Below are positions 20,304-26,909 of a stretch of DNA of 35,132 nucleotides, piece after piece (position 1 is the stretch's first letter; each line of letters opens with the position of its first letter). Below the pieces are notes generated by a model. That model made no database searches, was not told the origin of the DNA, and was given only the letters and a program-made list of their open reading frames with translations. Source of the stretch: Gammaproteobacteria bacterium (GTDB taxonomy: Bacteria > Pseudomonadota > Gammaproteobacteria > Steroidobacterales > Steroidobacteraceae); contig JAQGOG010000053.1 of the NCBI GenBank assembly GCA_028293765.1, forward strand, positions 1 to 35,132, in the 5' to 3' direction. A program made the translations under genes and the position numbers.

Positions 20304-20345
20304 CGCAGCCGGGGCGCCAACCCCGGGGCCCGCAGCCGGGGCGCC
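20304..20345. repeat. 15-bp direct repeat in a very GC-rich intergenic patch
   Basis: CGCAGCCGGGGCGCC occurs at 20304-20318 and again at 20331-20345, separated by 12 bases holding the palindrome CCCCGGGG. It follows the first lipoprotein stop directly. The patch can form strong GC stems and may slow or end transcription, though no T-run follows. Confidence 0.6.
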
Positions 20346-20368
20346 TGGGCCCGGGACACGACCAAGGC

Positions 20369-20406
20369 GGGCACCGTGCGTCGCGAAAGCGCTAAACTAG
20401 GTGCCC
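20369..20406 (+). promoter_or_regulatory. Structured leader upstream of the second lipoprotein
   Basis: GGGCACC (20369-20375) pairs perfectly with GGTGCCC (20400-20406). Inside lies CGC-GAAA-GCG, a GNRA-capped stem. The outer stem resembles the GCACCG/CGGTGC stem before the first lipoprotein. Further down, TCCC (20486-20489) could pair with GGGA of the ribosome site (20499-20502). No known riboswitch was recognised. Confidence 0.4.
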
Positions 20407-20511
20407 GTAGAAATTAACGAATGCGGTGAACGTAGCGCCGGCCCGGACCTCTAAACCCGAGCCTCTAGCTGTACGTGAGCCCAAATCCCGTAATAAGTGG
20501 GAGAGACATTG

Positions 20512-22410
20512 ATGACAGTTGCTCGCGCTCGTACCAGATCGGGCGCCCGGACCGGCGTGCGCATCGCCATTTGCGGCGCGACCGCGCTGCTTGCGCTCTT
20601 CGCGACCGCCTGCGGAAATACCACCGTCGACCTCGGCACACCGGTCCTTACGCTGACGGATACGAGCGGTGACTTCACGAGTTACATCGTCTACATAGAC
20701 AACATCCAGGCGACCCGGACGGACAACTCGGTCCAATCGCTGCTGACCACCCAGGAGCGCGTGGATCTCGCGCAGCTCTCGAACGTGGTGGAGTTGCTTC
20801 AGGCACCCGCGGCGATTACCGGATCGTACGTCTCCGTCACCTTCACGATCGATTACACCAATGCATCGATCACCGTGAACAACAACGGGCAATCCGTACC
20901 GGTCACCCTGGTCGACACGGCGGGCGCCATTCCGGCGGCAATCACCTATACCGTCAAATTCGATCCCGCACATCCGATGGTGATCACGAAGGGCCAGTCC
21001 ACGCAGCTGGCGATGGACTTCGACCTCGCGGCCTCCAACTCCATCAATCTCAACACCTCCCCGGCGACCGTCACGGTAAAACCGCTGATGGTCGTCAACG
21101 CGCAGCCGGTCTACAACAAGCCCATCCGCGCGCGCGGCCTGTTCGTGGACGCCGATACCACGGCCGGCACCTTCTCCCTGAACACGCGCCCCCTCCAGGA
21201 TGTAACCGGCATAACCTACGGCGCGCTTCATGTGTCCACGGATGCGTCTACCTATTACAACCTCGACGGCGTGACGTATGCGGGCGCCGCGGGTCTCGCC
21301 GCCGTAGCGAAGCTGCGACAGAACGTGCAGATCGGCGTGGTCGGCGGCCCCACCGCCATCAAAGACCTGACGGGAATCACCCCCGTCTTCGCCGCAACCG
21401 CGGTTTATGCGGGAACGAGCCTGGAGAGCCTCATCGCCGAGCGCATCTCAGGCGTCGTTGCGGGCCGTGTTGGAGATACGCTCTCCCTGCGAAATGCGTC
21501 AGTGGTGACTCGGGCAGGCGGTGTGTTCTTCGCAGCCAGCGCGACCGCCACTTTGGGCACCTCGACCATCGTGAGCCAGGACGGCGTGGTGCCCGCGACC
21601 CCGCTCGACAAACAGGCGGTTTCGGTCGGACAACACATCGAGATATTCGGAAACGTCCCCTTGGACTCTGCGGGCACTCCGGTCTCCCCGGTCACACTCG
21701 ACGCAACCGTAACGCTGGCGCAAGTGCGGCTGCAGCCGACGACGCTGTGGGGCTCGGTAAACTCCGTGGCCGCCGGAAGTCTCTCCGCCAGTCTGCTATC
21801 CCTCGACAACCTCGAGGCCACCCAGTTCTCCTTCGCGGGCACGGGAACCAGCGGAATGGATGCCACCGCAGCCACGTATGCCGTGAACACCGGCTCGATC
21901 GATTTGAGCTCGCTCGCGCCGCCTGCGCTGGTGAAGATCGATGGGTTCGCGAGCCCCTTCGGGTCCGCTCCGCCGGATTTCAATGCGACCGCGGTGACAG
22001 CCGGCACCTCGGCCGACTCACAACTGATCGTCGAGTGGAATAACGGCGGCACGACTGCCCCATTCACCAGCCAGAGCGCCACCGGGATCGTCATCGATAC
22101 CGGCAACGGGAACCTTGCCGGCACCTACCACGTCATCCGCACCGGACCTACGGCCGTGGATATCCTGACCAAGCCCGGCATGGTGATCACGACTACTAAC
22201 CCCAACTTTGTGAATCAGAGCGCGATCGTGCTGGGTGTTGGCAACGTCGCCACCGGAATGTCGACTTTCAACTCCGCCGCGGCCTTCTCGACCCAGCTGC
22301 AGACGACGCTGAATGGGACCACCAGGGTCAACAAGCTCGTCGCCGTGGGGCGGTATGACTCGAGCAGCAATACTTTCAACGCGTCGAGCATCGACATCAA
22401 CGTACAGTAG
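20512..22410 (+). CDS. DUF4382-like lipoprotein
   Basis: A 632-residue exported protein. A basic start (MTVARARTRSGARTGVR) and hydrophobic stretch end in ATAC, so Cys34 is the probable lipidation site. Residues ~40-215 resemble DUF4382 (FTSYIVYIDNIQATRTDN; DLAQLSN; ITGSYVSVTFTIDY). After ~215, repeated beta-rich segments such as IRARGLFVDADTTAGTFSL, then GVVAGRVGDTLSLRNASVV, resemble DUF5666-like modules. ATG 20512 is preferred to GTG 20497 because GGGAGAG lies 6 bases before it. It may share a role with the preceding lipoprotein; the role itself is unknown. Confidence 0.7.
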   Translation: MTVARARTRSGARTGVRIAICGATALLALFATACGNTTVDLGTPVLTLTDTSGDFTSYIVYIDNIQATRTDNSVQSLLTTQERVDLAQLSNVVELLQAPAAITGSYVSVTFTIDYTNASITVNNNGQSVPVTLVDTAGAIPAAITYTVKFDPAHPMVITKGQSTQLAMDFDLAASNSINLNTSPATVTVKPLMVVNAQPVYNKPIRARGLFVDADTTAGTFSLNTRPLQDVTGITYGALHVSTDASTYYNLDGVTYAGAAGLAAVAKLRQNVQIGVVGGPTAIKDLTGITPVFAATAVYAGTSLESLIAERISGVVAGRVGDTLSLRNASVVTRAGGVFFAASATATLGTSTIVSQDGVVPATPLDKQAVSVGQHIEIFGNVPLDSAGTPVSPVTLDATVTLAQVRLQPTTLWGSVNSVAAGSLSASLLSLDNLEATQFSFAGTGTSGMDATAATYAVNTGSIDLSSLAPPALVKIDGFASPFGSAPPDFNATAVTAGTSADSQLIVEWNNGGTTAPFTSQSATGIVIDTGNGNLAGTYHVIRTGPTAVDILTKPGMVITTTNPNFVNQSAIVLGVGNVATGMSTFNSAAAFSTQLQTTLNGTTRVNKLVAVGRYDSSSNTFNASSIDINVQ

Positions 22411-22470
22411 ACGCGCGGCCGGTGCGGATACGGCCGGCCCGACCTATAACGATAAAAAAGAGAGGCTCGC

Positions 22471-23649
22471 ATGCCCTGGAAGCGGCGCGCATTCAGCACC
22501 GGCGGACTCACGCGTGCGCTGAACATTGCTGATCTTCGGGAGCTGGCGCGGCGCCGCGTGCCGGGCTTCATATTCGAATACGTCGAAGGAGGCTCGGAAG
22601 ACGAAGCCTCTCTGCGCTGCAATCGAACATCGTTCGAAGCGCTGCGCCTGATTCCGCAGACGCTCGTCGATACGTCGAACCGGCACCAGCGGGTCGAGAT
22701 CCTCGGGCGGCCTGCCGCCGCGCCGCTCATCATCGGCCCGACAGGCCTGAACGGGATGCTGCACTCCGATGGTGACATCGGACTGGCCCGCGCCGCCGCC
22801 AAACTCGGCATCCCCTACACCCTGAGTACGATGTCGACCACCAGGCTCGAGGACGTGGCCAGGCAAGCCGGGGGCCGCCTGTGGATGCAGCTGTACGTCA
22901 TGAAGGACCGCGCCGTCGCAGAGGACATCATGAGACGCGCGGCGGCGGCAGGGTACGAGGCGCTGGTGTTCACGACGGACGCAAACGTTTTCGGCAGTCG
23001 CGAATGGGACCGGCGCAGTTACCGGCAGCCGGGCAAGCCAACTCTGCGTTCCAAGCTGGACACGCTACGTCATCCCGGGTGGCTGATCGACGTGCTCGGA
23101 CGCAACGGAATTCCCCGCTTCAGAAACTTCGAAACGTTTCTCCCGCCTGGCGCGGCGAGCGCAGTCGGGGGAAGCACCATCATCCCCAAGCTGTTCGACG
23201 CCACCATCACGTGGGACGACCTCACTTGGATTCGACGTCTCTGGCCACGCAAGCTGCTGATCAAGGGCGTCCTGAGTGTTGCTGACGCGGAGCGTGCCGG
23301 GGCGCTGGGTTGTGACGGTATCGTGCTGACGAATCACGGCGGGCGGCAGCTCGATTCCTGCATCGCGCCCATCGATGTACTGCCTGAAATCGCCGCCGCT
23401 GTTGGCAAACGGCTCTCCGTCATCATAGACGGCGGCTTCCGCCGCGGCACTGACGTAGTGAAGGCACTCGCTCTGGGTGCGGATGCGGTCATGACCGGAC
23501 GAGCCACGCTGTATGGCCTTGCGGCTGACGGCGAGCGCGGCGTCGAACGAGCGCTCGAGATCCTGACTACGGAGACCGATCGCGTGCTCGGGCAACTCGG
23601 CTGCAACTCAGTGGCGGACCTCGGACCCCACCTCGTGCGCAGGTGTTGA
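22471..23649 (+). CDS. FMN-dependent alpha-hydroxy-acid dehydrogenase (LldD/MdlB type)
   Basis: A 392-residue TIM-barrel flavoenzyme. It oxidises an L-alpha-hydroxy acid (lactate, mandelate or glycolate type) to the keto acid with FMN. Seen: FIFEYVEGGSEDE near the N-terminus, LIIGPTGLNGMLH, the Lys of LLIKGVL, the active-site motif TNHGGRQLD with catalytic His and Arg, and the phosphate loop DGGFRRGTDVVKALALGADAV in part. The order of motifs and length fit L-lactate or (S)-mandelate dehydrogenases. In an autotroph, glycolate from photorespiration is a possible substrate, but sequence alone does not decide. Its 3' end overlaps the convergent hydrolase gene by 42 bp. Confidence 0.88.
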   Translation: MPWKRRAFSTGGLTRALNIADLRELARRRVPGFIFEYVEGGSEDEASLRCNRTSFEALRLIPQTLVDTSNRHQRVEILGRPAAAPLIIGPTGLNGMLHSDGDIGLARAAAKLGIPYTLSTMSTTRLEDVARQAGGRLWMQLYVMKDRAVAEDIMRRAAAAGYEALVFTTDANVFGSREWDRRSYRQPGKPTLRSKLDTLRHPGWLIDVLGRNGIPRFRNFETFLPPGAASAVGGSTIIPKLFDATITWDDLTWIRRLWPRKLLIKGVLSVADAERAGALGCDGIVLTNHGGRQLDSCIAPIDVLPEIAAAVGKRLSVIIDGGFRRGTDVVKALALGADAVMTGRATLYGLAADGERGVERALEILTTETDRVLGQLGCNSVADLGPHLVRRC

Positions 23650-24732
23650 GTCCCGCAGCAGTTGCTCGAGGTCCGCCTTCCACAACTTGGCGATCGTATG
23701 CGACCCGTGCCCACGGGTCTGGTCACTGAACGGAACCACTATCGCCCGCCCATGCGGCACGCGCTTGATCTCGCTCTGGAGGATACCGAGCTCCGGCGGA
23801 TTGACAAGATCGTCCGCGGAATTCACCGCCAGCAGCGGGGCGCGAATCTTTTCCAATCCCGGGCCCGGGTCGTAGTCGTGTGATGCATCCACGGCATACA
23901 TGATGTCGTTGGCGTCTCCGGTCTTCATGTAGTCGGCAACGTAGCTGTCGATTACATGGTCCGCTTGAGCGACTGTGAGAGCTTCCTGCTGACGTAATAC
24001 TGGGTTGCTTCCCACCAGCCAAAGCATCTCGGCAGCCGTCCGCAGCGATGGAGGTTGTGAGCGATACTCCCCGCCATCCCAGGCGGGATCATTGCGAACT
24101 GCATCTATGATCAAGCGGCGCCAGACGCGGTTGCGGCCGGCCACCTGCGTCGGAAGGCTGGCCAGCGGCAGCAGCGCGTCCATGAAATCCGGATACTGCT
24201 CGCCCCATACCCAGCACTGCATCCCCCCCATGGACGTGCCCATGACGAGGCGGGCGTGGTTGACCCCTAGTCCGTCATTTAACAGGCGGAACAGCGAACC
24301 GACCATGTCGGTGTAGCCATAGTGCGGAAACCGCGCATGTAGGCCATCGCTCGGCTTGCTCGACTTGCCGTGACCGATGCCGTCCGGCATCACGATGAAA
24401 AATCGCGTGGCATCCAGCGGCTGACCCGGTCCGAACAACTCACCGGCGAATTCAGGTCTGATGAAATTGGCACCGCTGCCACCCGTGCCGTGTCCGATGA
24501 GCACGGCGTTGCGCACTACGCCATGAGCGTCCTTTACTGGCTTCCCGACGGTGCGGTAGTGGATGCGCAATTCGGGGAGTGTCTCCCCCGAGGTGAACTT
24601 GAAGTTCTTGATGACGTAATCGCCTTCCGTCGGCGTCGGGTACGCCGCGGCGGCTGCCTGTCCGCCGAGCACCAAGGCGAGGCCTGATGCCATCAACAAA
24701 CGCACCGCCCAGAGAAAAAATGTCATACGCAT
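23608..24732 (-). CDS. Exported alpha/beta hydrolase (MetX-like fold)
   Basis: A 374-residue protein with a signal peptide (residues ~1-30, ending GGQAAAAA). The body is an alpha/beta hydrolase close to the homoserine O-acetyltransferase family: LRIHYRTVGKP, VLIGHGTGGSGANF, MPDGIGHGKSS, the nucleophile elbow GTSMGGMQ, ending with an Asp region (LLAVNSADDLVNPPE) and a His (RGHGSHT). Export argues against a role in methionine synthesis, so an esterase or acyltransferase on an external substrate is more likely. Its C-terminal codons overlap the hydroxy-acid dehydrogenase gene on the other strand. No strong ribosome site is seen. Confidence 0.82.
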   Translation of the reverse strand: MRMTFFLWAVRLLMASGLALVLGGQAAAAAYPTPTEGDYVIKNFKFTSGETLPELRIHYRTVGKPVKDAHGVVRNAVLIGHGTGGSGANFIRPEFAGELFGPGQPLDATRFFIVMPDGIGHGKSSKPSDGLHARFPHYGYTDMVGSLFRLLNDGLGVNHARLVMGTSMGGMQCWVWGEQYPDFMDALLPLASLPTQVAGRNRVWRRLIIDAVRNDPAWDGGEYRSQPPSLRTAAEMLWLVGSNPVLRQQEALTVAQADHVIDSYVADYMKTGDANDIMYAVDASHDYDPGPGLEKIRAPLLAVNSADDLVNPPELGILQSEIKRVPHGRAIVVPFSDQTRGHGSHTIAKLWKADLEQLLRDSTPAHEVGSEVRH

Positions 24733-24867
24733 CGAATCAGGCCGTCGCGGCGCAAATTGTCGGGCGATCGAGCACGAAAAACTCTCCCGGTTCGCTTCGT
24801 TGTGAAGCGGACACTTTAGCGGGAGTGCGGACTTCGGGCCAGACCGATGCGGAAGGGAACGCTGTGG

Positions 24868-24895
24868 GTCGAACGCCCGTGCAACGGGCGTCGAC
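24868..24895 (-). terminator. Strong hairpin downstream of gfa
   Basis: GTCG-A-ACGCCCG (24868-24879) pairs with CGGGCGT-CGAC (24885-24895) around loop TGCAA, an 11-bp stem with one bulged A. It lies 16 bp past the gfa stop in the direction of gfa transcription. No T-run follows, so it may act as a Rho-dependent or 3'-protecting hairpin. A palindrome TCACGCGTGA sits right beside it at 24896-24905. Confidence 0.5.
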
Positions 24896-24910
24896 TCACG
24901 CGTGAGGGAC

Positions 24911-25483
24911 TTAAGCCGCCAGTACGCCCTTCGCCTTCGCGGTGTGCGTGGCGATCAGGTCCATGAGGGGGGGCGACAAGCAGTCGTAAGGCTCGAGGTG
25001 CAACTCCTTGAGCCGCGCACGCACGGCGCCCATCTGTGCCGGCGGATAGCCCGACTCGATGATGGACGAAACGAACGCGGCAAACTCAGGGGCCGCCCAC
25101 CCGTTCTCCTTGGAAAGCTCCGTGTGGAAGAAGTCGAAGCCGAAGAACGGATGGTCCTTGTTCTCGATGCGGCCGTACATATGGACGCCGCACCCGGTGC
25201 AGGCATGGCGCTGGATGGCGGCATTCTGATCGACGACCTTGAGCTTCTGTCCATTGGCCGTGACGTTGACGTTGTCGCGGCCCGTGACCGCGATCTGCGA
25301 GAACGTGGAGCCTTCCGGCTTCCAGCACTTCGAGCAGCCACAGACATGATTGAAGGCGGCGTCGCCCTTGATGCTGACCGTCACAGGGGACGAGGTGCAT
25401 TTACAGACGAGCGTGCCGCCGGCGAAGTTGGCAACTCCGGGTTTGACGCCGCCATCGACGGCCGGATGGATTTGGATAGCCAT
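24911..25483 (-). CDS. gfa: Glutathione-dependent formaldehyde-activating enzyme Gfa
   Basis: A 190-residue zinc protein, the normal Gfa length. Gfa speeds formation of S-hydroxymethylglutathione from formaldehyde and glutathione, the substrate of AdhC. Zinc-binding cysteines are visible in [18 protein letters not shown] and [28 protein letters not shown] and the C-terminus [17 protein letters not shown] match the family closely. It follows adhC by 53 bp on the same strand and is part of the same formaldehyde detoxification operon. Confidence 0.95.
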   Translation of the reverse strand: MAIQIHPAVDGGVKPGVANFAGGTLVCKCTSSPVTVSIKGDAAFNHVCGCSKCWKPEGSTFSQIAVTGRDNVNVTANGQKLKVVDQNAAIQRHACTGCGVHMYGRIENKDHPFFGFDFFHTELSKENGWAAPEFAAFVSSIIESGYPPAQMGAVRARLKELHLEPYDCLSPPLMDLIATHTAKAKGVLAA

Positions 25484-25536
25484 GATGTTTTCCTTTCAGC
25501 GGTTTTGCGTAGAGCACGCGGTTATATTCGCGGCGG

Positions 25537-26646
25537 TCAGAATGTGACGACCGAGCGGATCGACTCGCCCTTGTGCATGAGATCGAGCGCGTCGTTGATC
25601 TTTTCCACGGGCATCACGTGAGTGATCAGCTCATCGATGTGAATCTTCCCGTCCATGTACCAGTCGACGATCTTAGGTACTTCGGTGCGGCCGCGGACGC
25701 CGCCGAACGCACTGCCTTTCCAGACACGGCCGGTCACGAGTTGGAAGGGACGGGTCTTGATCTCCTGGCCGGCGCCGGCGACGCCGATGACCACCGACAC
25801 ACCCCAGCCGCGGTGGGCGCATTCGAGCGCCTGGCGCATGAGGTCGACGTTGCCCACGCATTCGAAGCTATAGTCCGCGCCGCCATCGGTCAGCGCGATC
25901 AGGTGCTGCACCAGATCGCCCTCGACTTCCTTCGGGTTGACGAAATGCGTCATGCCGAACTTCTCCGCCAGAGCCTTGCGCCGCGGATTGATGTCGACGC
26001 CGATGATCTTGTTGGCGCCGACGAGTTGCGCGCCCTGGATCACGTTCAAGCCGATGCCGCCCAGCCCGAACACGACTACGTTCGCGCCAGGCTCGACCTT
26101 GGCGGTTTTGATCACGGCGCCTACCCCGGTCGTCACGCCGCAGCCGATGTAGCAGACTTTCTCAAATGGCGCGTCTTCGCGGATCTTCGCCAGAGCGATC
26201 TCCGGCAGTACGGTGTAGTTGGAGAACGTCGAGCACCCCATGTAATGGTGGATCTTCTCCTTGCCTATCGAGAAGCGGCTCGTCCCGTCGGGCATCACGC
26301 CCTTGCCCTGCGTAGCGCGGATCTGCGTGCACAGATTCGTCTTCTGTGAAAGGCACGATTTGCACTGCCGGCATTCCGGGGTGTACAGGGGGATCACGTG
26401 ATCACCCTTCTTGAGCGTCGTCACGCCCGGGCCCACATCGACCACGATGCCCGCGCCCTCGTGACCGAGAATCACCGGAAAGAGGCCTTCCGGGTCCGCG
26501 CCCGAGCGGGTGAACTCGTCCGTGTGACAGACGCCGCTGGCCTTGATCTCGACCAGCACTTCGCCGGCCTTCGGCCCATCCAGATCGACGGTGACTACTT
26601 CCAGCGGTTTACCCGCCGCCCATGCGATTGCAGCTTTGGTTTTCAT
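25537..26646 (-). CDS. adhC: S-(hydroxymethyl)glutathione dehydrogenase (class III alcohol dehydrogenase)
   Basis: A 369-residue class III alcohol dehydrogenase (also called FrmA or FlhA). It oxidises S-hydroxymethylglutathione with NAD+ to S-formylglutathione and can reduce S-nitrosoglutathione. GVCHTDEFTRSGADPEGLFP and GHEGAGIVVDVG hold catalytic zinc ligands; CRQCKSCLSQKTNLC holds the structural zinc cysteines; FGLGGIGLNVIQGA is the NAD loop. The gene heads an adhC-gfa operon divergent from the AAA+ regulator. No S-formylglutathione hydrolase gene is nearby. Coupled to formate oxidation and the Calvin cycle, it could let C1 compounds feed CO2 fixation (inference). Confidence 0.96.
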   Translation of the reverse strand: MKTKAAIAWAAGKPLEVVTVDLDGPKAGEVLVEIKASGVCHTDEFTRSGADPEGLFPVILGHEGAGIVVDVGPGVTTLKKGDHVIPLYTPECRQCKSCLSQKTNLCTQIRATQGKGVMPDGTSRFSIGKEKIHHYMGCSTFSNYTVLPEIALAKIREDAPFEKVCYIGCGVTTGVGAVIKTAKVEPGANVVVFGLGGIGLNVIQGAQLVGANKIIGVDINPRRKALAEKFGMTHFVNPKEVEGDLVQHLIALTDGGADYSFECVGNVDLMRQALECAHRGWGVSVVIGVAGAGQEIKTRPFQLVTGRVWKGSAFGGVRGRTEVPKIVDWYMDGKIHIDELITHVMPVEKINDALDLMHKGESIRSVVTF

Positions 26647-26769
26647 GCGAGACCCTCATTTCGACTGCCCACGCGGCGCTCGAGTCCGCGTGTGACGAGC
26701 CGGAGAGTCTACCCGCAGCCTGTATGAAATTTATACCGCCACCCGTACCATCACGGTGCAGCGGGGCAG

Positions 26770-26786
26770 TGTCCCGATACGGAACA
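26770..26786. promoter_or_regulatory. Palindromic operator candidate between adhC and the AAA+ regulator
   Basis: TGTCCCGATACGGAACA fits TGTNCCG-N3-CGGNACA, a 17-bp dyad of the size bound by Fis-type domains of AAA+ activators. It lies 124 bp upstream of the adhC start and 124 bp upstream of the regulator ATG, almost midway. Role inferred from symmetry and place. Confidence 0.5.
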
Positions 26787-26824
26787 GTCGCAGCACGGTC
26801 TGTATCGAAACCGATGCTCGCGGC

Positions 26825-26851
26825 GTGACACTTTCAAGACCGTGGCATAAT
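26825..26851 (+). promoter_or_regulatory. Possible sigma70 promoter for the AAA+ regulator
   Basis: GTGACA (26825-26830) and CATAAT (26846-26851) each match five of six consensus bases, but their spacer is only 15 bp, shorter than the preferred 17. It lies 58 bp before the regulator ATG. Confidence 0.35.
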
Positions 26852-26909
26852 CGCGCCGGTTGAGAACGCCGCAATCATCGGGAGCTCCGCCAGAGTAGAG
26901 GGGGAGGCA

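Noticed and set aside
26842..26857. TGGCATAATCGCGCC as a sigma54 -24/-12 promoter
   Set aside because: The GG to GC spacing is one base short and it points toward the regulator, not adhC; CATAAT reads better as a -10 box.
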